From Bradyrhizobium genosp. SA-3 (GTDB taxonomy: Bacteria > Pseudomonadota > Alphaproteobacteria > Rhizobiales > Xanthobacteraceae), in the NCBI RefSeq assembly GCF_004212635.1, contig NZ_PSRT01000048.1, positions 1 through 56,785 on the forward strand: DNA of 56,785 bases. The letters are read 5' to 3'. The translations under genes were made by a program, and so were the position numbers. A model generated the notes under the pieces. The model did not search any database. It was not told the origin of the DNA and saw only the letters and a list, made by a program, of their open reading frames with translations. Of this stretch, positions 16,493 through 24,885 are shown in pieces (the stretch's first letter is position 1; the number at the start of each line of letters is the position of its first letter).

Positions 16493-17338
16493 ATGACGGC
16501 AGTGCCTTCGAGATCGAGTGAATGGGTGAAACCGGTGATGTCACAAAACCGGGCTTCTGCGATCATTCAGATCGACCGCGTCTCGCAGGTTTTTCAAACC
16601 TCGGCGCGCAAGGATCATGTGGCGTTATCGGACATCTCGCTCACGATCGACGAGGGCGCATTTGTCTCAATCCTCGGTCCGTCCGGCTGTGGCAAGTCGA
16701 CACTGCTCTACATCGTCGGGGGCTTCGTCAGCCCGACCAGCGGCGCGGCGAAGATGAAGGGGCAGGCGATCACGGGGCCTGGTCCAGATCGCGGACCCGT
16801 GTTTCAGGAATTTGCCCTGTTTCCTTGGAAAACGGTGCTCGGCAATGTGATGTATGGCCCGCGCCAGCAAGGCGTGCGCACCGCTGAGGCTGAAGCGCAA
16901 AGCTGCGCCTTGATCGAAATGGTGGGCCTCAAGGGTTACGAGAACTTCTATCCCAAGGAGCTGTCGGGCGGCATGAAGCAGCGCGTCGCGCTGGCGCGAA
17001 CGCTCGCCTACCATCCCGAAGTCCTGTTGATGGACGAGCCGTTCGGTGCGCTCGACGCCCACACCCGGACGCGCTTGCAGAACGATCTCTTGAACATCTG
17101 GGAGCGTGATCGCAAGACAGTGTTGTTCGTCACCCACTCGGTCGATGAAGCTGTCTTCCTCTCCGACAAGGTCGTGATGATGTCGAAATCGCCCGGCCGC
17201 ATCCGGCAGGTCATCGACATTGATCTGCCGCGGCCGCGCCGTCGCAACGAGCTGTTGCTCGATCCACGGTACCAGAAGCACGTCGTCGACATCGAGCGCA
17301 TGTTCGATGAGAGCGACGAAGCCGGCACACCCGCATGA
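16493..17338 (+). CDS. ABC transporter ATPase (TauB/SsuB type)
   Basis: 281 residues. Walker A GPSGCGKST (about 62-70), Q-loop PVFQEFALFPWKTV (about 102-115), signature LSGGMKQRVALART (about 156-169), Walker B VLLMDEPFGALD (about 176-187) and the switch histidine in FVTHSVDEAVFLS are all present. It hydrolyses ATP to drive the importer built from the binding protein at 13613 and the permeases at 17335 and 18117. The next gene's ATG overlaps its stop (ATGA). A second in-frame ATG at 16538 is a possible start. Confidence 0.9.
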   Translation: MTAVPSRSSEWVKPVMSQNRASAIIQIDRVSQVFQTSARKDHVALSDISLTIDEGAFVSILGPSGCGKSTLLYIVGGFVSPTSGAAKMKGQAITGPGPDRGPVFQEFALFPWKTVLGNVMYGPRQQGVRTAEAEAQSCALIEMVGLKGYENFYPKELSGGMKQRVALARTLAYHPEVLLMDEPFGALDAHTRTRLQNDLLNIWERDRKTVLFVTHSVDEAVFLSDKVVMMSKSPGRIRQVIDIDLPRPRRRNELLLDPRYQKHVVDIERMFDESDEAGTPA

Positions 17339-18120
17339 TGTCGTCGGCTGCCATAGTCAAGCGCGCTGCCCCGGTACTCGCCTGCATCGGATTGCTGGCG
17401 GTGTGGCAGGTCGCGTCACTCGCGCTGAAGAACGACAGTTTTCCGACGGCGATCGAAGCGATCCGCGCGATCCCGGATATTCTTGGCGATAAGGAATCCC
17501 TGATCAACATTCTGGCCTCGCTCCGCCGCATGGCGATCGGGTTTGGCGTGGCCGTGCTTGTATCGATTCCACTTGGTCTCCTAATGGGACGCAGCCGCGC
17601 TGTCGCAGCCTTCTTCAATCCACTCCTGATGGTGATCTATCCGGTGCCGAAGGCGGCGTTGATGCCGATCATCATGCTGTGGCTGGGCGTAGGCGACATC
17701 ACGAAGACGTTGGTGATCTTCCTCGGCGTCAGCCTGCCAGTGATTTATCACAGCTTCGAAGGCGCCAAGGCTGTGGAAGAGAAGATGCTGTGGTCAGGCG
17801 CCGCGATGGGGCTTTCTCCGGCGCAACGCCTGGTGCGCATCGTGTTGCCGGCGGCACTGCCAGAAATTCTGACGGGCTGCCGCACGGGATTGGTGCTGGC
17901 GCTGATCACGATGATCACCAGCGAGATGATCGCCCGCCAGTCCGGCGCCGGGAACATCCTGTTCAACGCGCTCGACATGGGCCAATATGACACCGTCTTT
18001 GCGATGATCATCATCGTGGGGGCAATGGGAATCTGCCTCGACGCGATTTTCGAAAGGGTTCGTGCCCGTCTTGTGCGTTGGTCCGAGCCTCAATTCGACA
18101 TGCCGCTGAGCTTCTCATGA
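17335..18120 (+). CDS. ABC transporter permease, first of two (SsuC/TauC type)
   Basis: 261 residues, about six membrane helices. The first helix is at about 12-30, and the cytoplasmic EAA loop that docks on the ATPase lies around GAAMGLSPAQRLVRIVLPAALPEILTGCR (about 160-188, quoted in parts). It overlaps the ATPase gene upstream and the second permease downstream by ATGA at each side. Transporters of this group normally have one permease gene whose product forms a homodimer, so the adjacent different permease implies a heterodimer. Confidence 0.88.
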   Translation: MMSSAAIVKRAAPVLACIGLLAVWQVASLALKNDSFPTAIEAIRAIPDILGDKESLINILASLRRMAIGFGVAVLVSIPLGLLMGRSRAVAAFFNPLLMVIYPVPKAALMPIIMLWLGVGDITKTLVIFLGVSLPVIYHSFEGAKAVEEKMLWSGAAMGLSPAQRLVRIVLPAALPEILTGCRTGLVLALITMITSEMIARQSGAGNILFNALDMGQYDTVFAMIIIVGAMGICLDAIFERVRARLVRWSEPQFDMPLSFS

Positions 18121-18884
18121 TGTCGCGCCTTCTCGCCCCAAACGTCGTTCTTGGCATTGCCCCGATCGTGCTGGTTGTCGCGTTGTGGCAAGGCTTGGTG
18201 TCACTCGGCTTCGCACCTGCAGTTTTGCTGCCGCCTCCAGGCTACGTCTTCAGCCGGTTGTTCCAGCAGCTCGTGACGTGGACGTTTCAGCAGGAGATCA
18301 CGGCCACCCTGATCCGGCTGTTTGCCGGGTTCGCGATTGCGGTCGTGCTGGGTGTCAGTATCGGCATCGCCGCCGCCGCCAATCCCGCGATCAACGCTGT
18401 GGTTCGGCCGATCGTGCGCGTATTGGCGCCGTTGCCCAAGGTCGCTCTCTATCCAGCATTGTTGCTGCTGCTCGGCTTCGGCCACGGGTCGAAGATCACA
18501 TTAGTGGCTGCCGATGCTCTCTTCCCAATTCTATTGTCCACCTACTACGGTGCGTCGACCGTGGAGCAGAAGCTGATCTGGTCGGCCATGGCGGCGGGAA
18601 CGCCGCGCTATGAAATACTCTTCAAGGTCGTGCTGCCGGCGGCGATGCCGTCGATCTTGACCGGCTGCCGGATCGGCCTTGTCATCTCCTGCATCGTGGT
18701 GTTTCTGGCCGAGATGATCACGTCAACGGACGGACTGGGTCATGCGCTCGTGACGGCGGCCCGAACCTTTCAGGCCGTGGACATGTTCGTCCCGTTGATC
18801 ACGATCTCGCTGCTGGGTTTGATCCTGAACGGCTTGCTTGGAGCCGTGCGATCGTATCTGCTCCGGGGCTTCCCCGAAGCGTAA
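18117..18884 (+). CDS. ABC transporter permease, second of two (SsuC/TauC type)
   Basis: 255 residues, about six membrane helices. The EAA-loop region reads SAMAAGTPRYEILFKVVLPAAMPSILTGCR (split across about 160-190). It differs clearly from the first permease but keeps the same LPAAxPxILTGCR core. The ATG at 18117 overlaps the previous stop by four bases; the frame open from 18078 is rejected because of this coupling. It completes the importer with the ATPase at 16493 and the binding protein at 13613. The ring-cleavage dioxygenase follows after 37 bases. Confidence 0.86.
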   Translation: MMSRLLAPNVVLGIAPIVLVVALWQGLVSLGFAPAVLLPPPGYVFSRLFQQLVTWTFQQEITATLIRLFAGFAIAVVLGVSIGIAAAANPAINAVVRPIVRVLAPLPKVALYPALLLLLGFGHGSKITLVAADALFPILLSTYYGASTVEQKLIWSAMAAGTPRYEILFKVVLPAAMPSILTGCRIGLVISCIVVFLAEMITSTDGLGHALVTAARTFQAVDMFVPLITISLLGLILNGLLGAVRSYLLRGFPEA

Positions 18885-18921
18885 CAGACAAATAAGAATC
18901 CTGAAAGACAGGGAGTGAACC

Positions 18922-19968
18922 ATGCTGGCTGATCGCATCGAGGCAAAATGGATCGACGCATTCTGCGAGATCTTTGAACGATGCGCCGTCAAGGCCGGCG
19001 ATGCCGCGGCGATCCTCTCGGAAACCCAGTCGCGCGCGCTGAATGTGCATCTGGCGGAGCTCGCGCTGCTGCGGATGGGAGCGCGGCCGTTTCACGTGGT
19101 GATGCCGACACCGCGTAACCGTCATGTCGTTCCGGTTCGCTCGACCGGGGCGAGCGAGGCGATCCAGCGGCTGGGGCCGGTGATCAGCGCGCTTCAGCAG
19201 GCCGGCTTTGTGGTGGATTGCACCATCGAGGGCCTGATGCACGCGGTGGAGACGCCGGAAATTCTCAAAGCCGGCGCGCGCATTCTGGTGATTTCGAACG
19301 AGCATCCCGAGGCGCTGGAGCGGATGGTGCCAGATCCCGCGCTCGAGAAGCGTGTTCGTGCCGCGGCGAAGATGCTGCGCGGGACCAAGCGGATGCGGGT
19401 CACCTCAAAAGCAGGAACGGCTCTTGATGTTGATATGGTCGGAGCCTCCACGGTCGGTGTGTGGGGCTGGACCGACAAACCCGGTACGCTGGCGCATTGG
19501 CCCGGTGGAATCGTCGTCAGCTTTCCCAAGAGCGGGACAGTCAACGGCACCCTGGTGATGGCGCCCGGCGACATCAATCTCACCTTCAAGCGGTATCTGA
19601 CGTCGCCGGTGAAGATGACGCTGAAGGACGATTATGTCGTCGAGCTGGAAGGCGAAGGTACGGATGCCGCGATGATGCGCAGTTATCTCGCCGCCTGGGG
19701 TGATCGCGAAGCCTATGCGGTCTCGCATGTCGGGTTTGGCATGAATCCCGGCGCGCGGTACGAGGCGCTCTCGATGTACGACCAGCGCGATACCAACGGC
19801 ACGGAACTTCGCGCTGTGTCCGGCAATTTCCTGTTCTCGACCGGTGCGAATGAGTTCGCAGGCCGCTACACGGCGGGTCATTTCGACCTGCCAATGATGG
19901 GAACCACGATCGAACTCGACGGCATTGCCGTCGTCCGCGAAGGTGTGCTCCAGGACGTCTTCGGCTAG
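18922..19968 (+). CDS. NicX-like 2,5-dihydroxypyridine 5,6-dioxygenase family protein
   Basis: 348 residues, M29-like fold. The characterised family member NicX opens the ring of 2,5-dihydroxypyridine with O2 and Fe(II), giving N-formylmaleamate. The metal ligands I recall for NicX (H265, H318, D320) have clear counterparts here: H269 in AVSHVGFGMNPG, and H320 and D322 in AGHFDLPMMG, with almost the same spacing. Length is also the same. GGGAG lies before the ATG. It is the last + strand gene of the cluster, and its stop shares a CTAG with the stop of the converging gene. The nicotinate downstream genes (NicD, NicF, NicE) are not in the window, so the actual substrate may be another hydroxylated N-heterocycle. 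Confidence 0.75.
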   Translation: MLADRIEAKWIDAFCEIFERCAVKAGDAAAILSETQSRALNVHLAELALLRMGARPFHVVMPTPRNRHVVPVRSTGASEAIQRLGPVISALQQAGFVVDCTIEGLMHAVETPEILKAGARILVISNEHPEALERMVPDPALEKRVRAAAKMLRGTKRMRVTSKAGTALDVDMVGASTVGVWGWTDKPGTLAHWPGGIVVSFPKSGTVNGTLVMAPGDINLTFKRYLTSPVKMTLKDDYVVELEGEGTDAAMMRSYLAAWGDREAYAVSHVGFGMNPGARYEALSMYDQRDTNGTELRAVSGNFLFSTGANEFAGRYTAGHFDLPMMGTTIELDGIAVVREGVLQDVFG

Positions 19969-20957
19969 CCGCGATCGACCACGGGCGGCCGCGCCAGGCC
20001 AAAGTGGCGAAGCAGGTCGACCATGGCTTTGAGCCGCTCGACACGATAGGCATCGACATCGAGGCCGGAATAGTCGAGGAAGCCCGCGCCCGTCCGCAGG
20101 CCGATCCGTCCCTCGCTCATGTTGCGCGAAATCACCTCTGGCGCCCGATAGCGGTCGCTGCCGAGTGCGCCCTCGAGATAGCGGCTCGCGTAGTACAGGA
20201 TGTCGCCGCCGCCCCAGTCGATGAATTCGAGCAGGCCGAGCACGGCGTAGCGGAAGCCGAAGCCGTAGCGGATCGCCTTGTCGATTTCTTCCGCGCTGGC
20301 GACGCCTTCCTCGACCATGCGTGCCGCCTCGTTCATCGCCAGCGCCTGGATGCGCGGGACGATGAAGCCGGGCGTCGCCGCACAGACCACCGGTACCTTG
20401 CCGATGCCTTCGAGCTGCGCCTTGACCTGGTCAATGACGGCGGGGTCAGTGGCCTTGCCGGGCGAAACTTCGACCAGCGGGATCAGATAGGCCGGATTGA
20501 GCCAATGCACGTTGAGGAAACGGCGAGGGTTCACGATCGCGCCGGAGAGATCGTCGACGAGAATGGTCGACGTCGTCGATGCAATGATCGTGTCCGGGCC
20601 GACTTGCCTTGAGGCGGCCGCCAGCACCTCCCGCTTGAGCTCGACGACCTCAGGAACGCCCTCGAAGACCATATCGGCCTCGGAGAGCGCTGCACTGCTT
20701 TCGCCGGCCGCCACCACCGAGACCCGCGCGATGAGCGGATCGACATCCGCCTCGGTCAATAGCCCCAGCTTCGACAGGCTGGCAAAGGTCTTCCTGACTT
20801 CGCCGAGCGCGTCCGCTTCCAGCTTGGCGAAATCGCCCGCGGAGCGCGCCTTGATGTCGATCATCGTAACCCTGTGCCCCGCATAGGCGAACGCGACGGC
20901 GATACCGCGTCCCATGCGGCCGGCCCCGAGACAGGCAATATTGACGCGATTGGTCAT
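19965..20957 (-). CDS. 3-Hydroxyacyl-CoA dehydrogenase
   Basis: 330 residues. The N-terminal NAD-binding motif GAGRMGRGIAVAFAYAG (about 11-27) is followed by the catalytic histidine region NPRRFLNVHWLNPAYLIPLVEV (about 145-166) and the C-terminal helical domain NEAARMVEEGVAS...GFGFRYAVLG. It oxidises a 3-hydroxyacyl-CoA to the 3-oxo form in beta-oxidation. It is the last gene of a five-gene minus-strand operon with gaps of 3, -4, 2 and 12 bases upstream. Control is expected from the divergent promoter at 25702-25893, where MarR-type boxes lie. Its stop codon shares CTAG with the converging dioxygenase gene. Confidence 0.87.
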   Translation of the reverse strand: MTNRVNIACLGAGRMGRGIAVAFAYAGHRVTMIDIKARSAGDFAKLEADALGEVRKTFASLSKLGLLTEADVDPLIARVSVVAAGESSAALSEADMVFEGVPEVVELKREVLAAASRQVGPDTIIASTTSTILVDDLSGAIVNPRRFLNVHWLNPAYLIPLVEVSPGKATDPAVIDQVKAQLEGIGKVPVVCAATPGFIVPRIQALAMNEAARMVEEGVASAEEIDKAIRYGFGFRYAVLGLLEFIDWGGGDILYYASRYLEGALGSDRYRAPEVISRNMSEGRIGLRTGAGFLDYSGLDVDAYRVERLKAMVDLLRHFGLARPPVVDRG

Positions 20958-20960
20958 CGA

Positions 20961-22049
20961 TCAGAATCCATTGCGAAGCAGCGTCTGCAATTCAGCCTTG
21001 CTGAGATCGCCGAGCCCCAGCGTCTCGAGTGTACGGCCACTTCGCGAAAAATCCTCGCTGCAGATTGCGCCGCCGATCGCCAGGAATGCTTTGGCCAGCG
21101 GTGTGGTCACGCCAGTCAGGTCTGCGACGGAGACCAGCAACGACAGCCCGAGCCGCAGATCCTCACGCATGTAGCGGTGCTCGGTCAGCACGATCCGTTC
21201 GCGCCAGTCGCCGGAATCGGTCAGGCGGTCGTGCGAGCCGCGGCCATACATCCAGATCTCGCCTTCCTTCGCGTAGTGATGAGCGAGCGGGAAATGCGGC
21301 GCGCCGTAACCGAGCGCCTCGCGCACCGCGATGCGCTCCGCGTCGAGCGCGTCGGTGACCCGGCGGATCGCGGCTTGCGTGCCTTCCTTGTGAATGTCCC
21401 AGCGCTCGAAATGTTCGATCGGGCCGGCGTTCATCACGATCAACGGCGGATGGATGATGGGTCCTGCATTCATCAGCGCGCCGGACAGCGCATCTCCGCA
21501 CGGTTCGATCGCGTCCGGGAAGGCGCGTCCAATGACTTTGAGCGCATGCGCTGCCTGATCGAGCGGGAACACGCCGACCGGCAGTCGCTTGGCGCGGATG
21601 GTGATCGCGACCTCGAACGGTCCATGCTTGCGGGTCAGCCAGGGCAACGTTCCGGTCTCGGCAAAGCTAGCCTTGGCATGGTTGCCGGCATCTCGGGCCG
21701 CTTGGGCGAAGATCATCGAGCCGAATGTCGCCGGCGGTAGAAAAACGACCTGGCCGTCCCGCAGATGCGGGGCGAGCAGACCGGCAATATCCGGCTGTGC
21801 GAAGGCGGGGGCGGGGCAGAGGATCAGCTCGACGCCGTTGACGGCTTCGGCGATGTCGGCCGTGATCAGCGCGAGCTTCACGTCGTGGCGGCCGTTATGA
21901 TCCTTGACCAGGATGCGCGAGCCGGCAGCGCGATGCGCTGCGACCTGATCCGCATCGCGGCGCCAGAGCCGGACCTCATGCCCCGACAGCGCAAAATCGC
22001 CCGCGGCCGCGAAAGAGCCGTTTCCTCCACCCAGAACCGCAATCTTCAA
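20961..22049 (-). CDS. Octopine/nopaline dehydrogenase-family oxidoreductase
   Basis: 362 residues. The N-terminal Rossmann fold MKIAVLGGGNGSFAAAGDFA (1-20) and the C-terminal helical domain with the NAGPIIHPPLIVMNAGPIEH region (about 194-213) and catalytic histidine are the features of opine dehydrogenases. These enzymes join a 2-oxo acid and an amine by reductive condensation, or split an opine in reverse. Here it is embedded in an acyl-CoA operon (4-base overlap with the ligase gene, 3-base gap to the next). Its real substrate is unknown; an amino-group or imine-handling step of the aminated CoA pathway would fit. The family call is firm and the role is inference. Confidence 0.82.
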   Translation of the reverse strand: MKIAVLGGGNGSFAAAGDFALSGHEVRLWRRDADQVAAHRAAGSRILVKDHNGRHDVKLALITADIAEAVNGVELILCPAPAFAQPDIAGLLAPHLRDGQVVFLPPATFGSMIFAQAARDAGNHAKASFAETGTLPWLTRKHGPFEVAITIRAKRLPVGVFPLDQAAHALKVIGRAFPDAIEPCGDALSGALMNAGPIIHPPLIVMNAGPIEHFERWDIHKEGTQAAIRRVTDALDAERIAVREALGYGAPHFPLAHHYAKEGEIWMYGRGSHDRLTDSGDWRERIVLTEHRYMREDLRLGLSLLVSVADLTGVTTPLAKAFLAIGGAICSEDFSRSGRTLETLGLGDLSKAELQTLLRNGF

Positions 22050-23581
22050 GATGTTTCTCCTTGCGCGCGCGATTGCGCATCGAGCTGCTTCAGCAGGAAA
22101 TGCTGCACCTTGCCCAGCGCCGTGCGCGGCAAGTCGGTGACGAAGACGATATCGCGGGGAACCTTGAATCGCGCGAGCTGCGCCTGGATGTGCGTTCTGA
22201 GCTCATCCGCTTGGAGATGCGAGCCGGGTCGCCGGATCACATAAGCGATAGGGACCTCGTCCCAGCGCGGGTCCGGCCGGCCGATCACGGCGCATTCGCT
22301 GACATCGGGATGTTCGAGCAGGACGCGCTCGACCTCCGCTGGGTAGACATTCTCGCCGCCGGAAATGATCAGGTTCTTCTTGCGGTCCCGTATCCAGAAA
22401 TAGCCATCCGCGTCGCACAGGCCGATATCTCCGGTGCGATACCAGCCGTCCTGCAGTGCATCGCGCGTGGCGTCCGCATTGCCCCAATATTCGAAAAACA
22501 CGTTGGCGCCGCGCACCGCGATTTCGCCCGGTGTGCCAGCCGGCACCTCGGCGCCGGCCTGATCGACCACCTTGGCCTCACAACACAAGCCGGCGAGTCC
22601 GGTCGATCCCACACGCGACAGATCGCCGCCGAGGCGGGTGTAAATTGCGATGGGGCAGGTTTCAGTGGAGCCGTAGACCTGAAGCACGGGAACGCCCCGC
22701 GCGACGAAGCGATCGATCAGGTGCGGCGGCACGATGGTCGAGCCCGTGGCGACGGCCTTGAGTGACGAGAGATCGGCCGTCGTCCAGGCAGGATGCTCGC
22801 TCACGGCCTGGATGATCGCCGGCACCATCACGGTCAGCGTCGGCCGCTCGCGTTCGATCGCCGCGAGCGCCGCATCCGGCATGAAGCGGGCGTGGACCGT
22901 GACGGTTGCGCCCAACTGCAGCGCGGGCGTGGTCTGGATATTGAGGCCGCCGACATGGAAGAACGGCAACACGGTCAGCACGTGGTCGTCCGACGTCATG
23001 TTGTGCATGTGCTGGCTCATGACGCCGTTCCAGAACAGCGCCTCTTGCCGCAGCACAGCGCCCTTCGGCCGTCCCGTCGTTCCTGACGTGTAGACGATGA
23101 GGAGCGGGCAGGAGAGGTCGGTGTGCGGGTTGCGGCCGCTGCCCTGGCTACGAGCCAGCATACCTTCGAATGTCGCGCCGCGAGGCGGCATGAAGTCGAG
23201 GCCGACGACGGATGTCCCCGGCGCGGTCCGCCCAAGCTCGGCAAGCACTCCCTCAAATGCCTGCTCGAGCACCAGGACCTTGGCGCCGGCATCACTCAGA
23301 ATGAACAGCTGCTCGGCGACCGCCAGCCGCCAGTTCAGCGGCACCAGCATCGCCCCGAGCCGCGCACAAGCGTAGAGCAGAACGAGGTAGTCCGGCCGGT
23401 TCAGACTCAGGATCGCGACACGGTCGCCGCGGCCGACGCCGAGTTCCTGCTTCAAGGCGGTTGCGGTCCGTTCGATGCGTGCGGCGAATGCGGCATAGCT
23501 CAGCCGTTCGCCTTCGAAGGCAACGGCCGTCTTGTCTGGCGCGAACGCCGCGTTGCGGTCGATCAGGCTACAGAGGTCCAC
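22046..23581 (-). CDS. Acyl-CoA synthetase (AMP-forming)
   Basis: 511 residues of the adenylate-forming superfamily. The P-loop-like motif LIVYTSGTTGRPKGAVL (about 162-178), the YGSTETCP motif (about 305-312), YRTGDIG (about 388) and the C-terminal catalytic lysine in LPRTALGKVQ (about 489-498) are all present. It makes an acyl- or aryl-CoA from acid, ATP and CoA. It lies 2 bases from the acyl-CoA dehydrogenase gene and overlaps the opine-dehydrogenase-like gene by 4 bases. It may reactivate a ring-fission acid; the aromatic ligase of the pathway is more likely the one at 33866. Confidence 0.87.
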   Translation of the reverse strand: MDLCSLIDRNAAFAPDKTAVAFEGERLSYAAFAARIERTATALKQELGVGRGDRVAILSLNRPDYLVLLYACARLGAMLVPLNWRLAVAEQLFILSDAGAKVLVLEQAFEGVLAELGRTAPGTSVVGLDFMPPRGATFEGMLARSQGSGRNPHTDLSCPLLIVYTSGTTGRPKGAVLRQEALFWNGVMSQHMHNMTSDDHVLTVLPFFHVGGLNIQTTPALQLGATVTVHARFMPDAALAAIERERPTLTVMVPAIIQAVSEHPAWTTADLSSLKAVATGSTIVPPHLIDRFVARGVPVLQVYGSTETCPIAIYTRLGGDLSRVGSTGLAGLCCEAKVVDQAGAEVPAGTPGEIAVRGANVFFEYWGNADATRDALQDGWYRTGDIGLCDADGYFWIRDRKKNLIISGGENVYPAEVERVLLEHPDVSECAVIGRPDPRWDEVPIAYVIRRPGSHLQADELRTHIQAQLARFKVPRDIVFVTDLPRTALGKVQHFLLKQLDAQSRAQGETS

Positions 23582-23583
23582 CG

Positions 23584-24873
23584 TCAGTCGTCCGTCTCGC
23601 CGGCCTCGTACAGCGCCTCGCGTCCGATCCGGTCGAGGCAGAGCTCGGCGGTCCAGGGCAACATCAGCGAACCGCAGCGGCTGTCGCGATAGATCCGCTC
23701 CAGCGGCAGCGACCGCAGCATGGCCTGACCGCCGCAGGTGCGGATCGCGAGCGCGGCGAGCTCATTGGCACCCTCCATCACCGAGTATTGTGCGGCGTAG
23801 GCGCGCAGAACCTGTTCCTTGCTCGGATTAGCGCGGGCTTCGGTCACAGCCTGGAACCAGATCGCCTTGATCTGCTCGAGCTTGATTTGCATCTGCGCGA
23901 CCGCGATCTGCTTGGTCGGGTACATCCTGCGTTTGACCGGCGGCATGCCGGGCACCTCGCCGCGCAAATAACGCACGGTGAAATCGTAAGCGGCTTGCGC
24001 GAGGCCCATATAGGTCGGCGATAGCGTCAGGAACATGTGCGGCCAGCGCATTGCGGCCTGGAAATAGACGCCGCGCGGCATCAGCGCAGAATCCTCCGGC
24101 ACGAACACGTCCTTGAACAGCAGCGTCCGCGAGACGGTGCCACGCATGCCGAGCGGATCCCAGTCGCCGACGACCGAGACGCCTTGCGATTTGGCGGGGA
24201 TGGCCAAATAAAGGGTGTTGCGGCGCGAAGCCTTGCCGCCTTCCTCGATCTCGGTGCACAGCACGCCGTAATAGTCGGCATGGCCGGAGAGCGACGCAAA
24301 GATCTTCTTGCCGTTGACGATCCAGCCGCCCTCGACTGGCCTTGCTTCCGTGCCGAAAGCGACACCGCCTGCCGCCGCCGCGCCGCCTTCGGAGAAGGGC
24401 TGCGAGTAGATCGCGCCGTTCTCGACGATGCGCTTGTAGTGGGCCGCGCGCCGCCGCTCGTGCTCGGCACGAGTCTGCGCGTCCATGTCGAGATCGTCGG
24501 CCAGCGGGCCCGACCACAGCGTCGAGCACACATGCATGTTCCAGGTCAGCGCCGTCGCGCCGCAATAGCGGCCGATTTCGGCGGCGGCCAAGGCATAGGT
24601 CTGGTAGTTCGCGCCGAGGCCGCCGTGCTTCTTGGGGACGGCAATGCCGAGCAGGCCGGTGCGGTGCAGATCGCGATAATTCTCGGTCGGGAAGGTCGCC
24701 TCGCGATCGTAGGTCGCGGCGCGGCCGGCGAACACGCTCTGGCCGATCTCGCGGGCGCGCGCAATGATGCCGGCCTGCTCGTCACCCAGGCGATATGCGA
24801 CGGGATCGAAGATCGGAGCATCGAGCACGGCCTTGTCGCTTGCGCCGATATTCTTGCCGACTTGCATGGTCAT
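23584..24873 (-). CDS. Acyl-CoA dehydrogenase
   Basis: 429 residues. The helical N-terminal domain (LHRTGLLGIAVPKKHGGLGANYQ region, about 69-92, is typical), the central beta domain with GGWIVNGKKIFASLSGHAD (about 183-201), and the C-terminal helices ending in the R-C-G-G/L-P-L-E-R-I-Y-R-D-S pattern (ICTGG-like segment as RTCGGQAMLRSLPLERIYRD) are present. It introduces a 2,3 double bond into an acyl-CoA using FAD, passing electrons to ETF. The position usually held by a catalytic glutamate was not verified. Second gene of the minus-strand operon, 12 bases after the hydrolase gene. Confidence 0.85.
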   Translation of the reverse strand: MTMQVGKNIGASDKAVLDAPIFDPVAYRLGDEQAGIIARAREIGQSVFAGRAATYDREATFPTENYRDLHRTGLLGIAVPKKHGGLGANYQTYALAAAEIGRYCGATALTWNMHVCSTLWSGPLADDLDMDAQTRAEHERRRAAHYKRIVENGAIYSQPFSEGGAAAAGGVAFGTEARPVEGGWIVNGKKIFASLSGHADYYGVLCTEIEEGGKASRRNTLYLAIPAKSQGVSVVGDWDPLGMRGTVSRTLLFKDVFVPEDSALMPRGVYFQAAMRWPHMFLTLSPTYMGLAQAAYDFTVRYLRGEVPGMPPVKRRMYPTKQIAVAQMQIKLEQIKAIWFQAVTEARANPSKEQVLRAYAAQYSVMEGANELAALAIRTCGGQAMLRSLPLERIYRDSRCGSLMLPWTAELCLDRIGREALYEAGETDD

Positions 24874-24885
24874 GGCGCAGTCACC

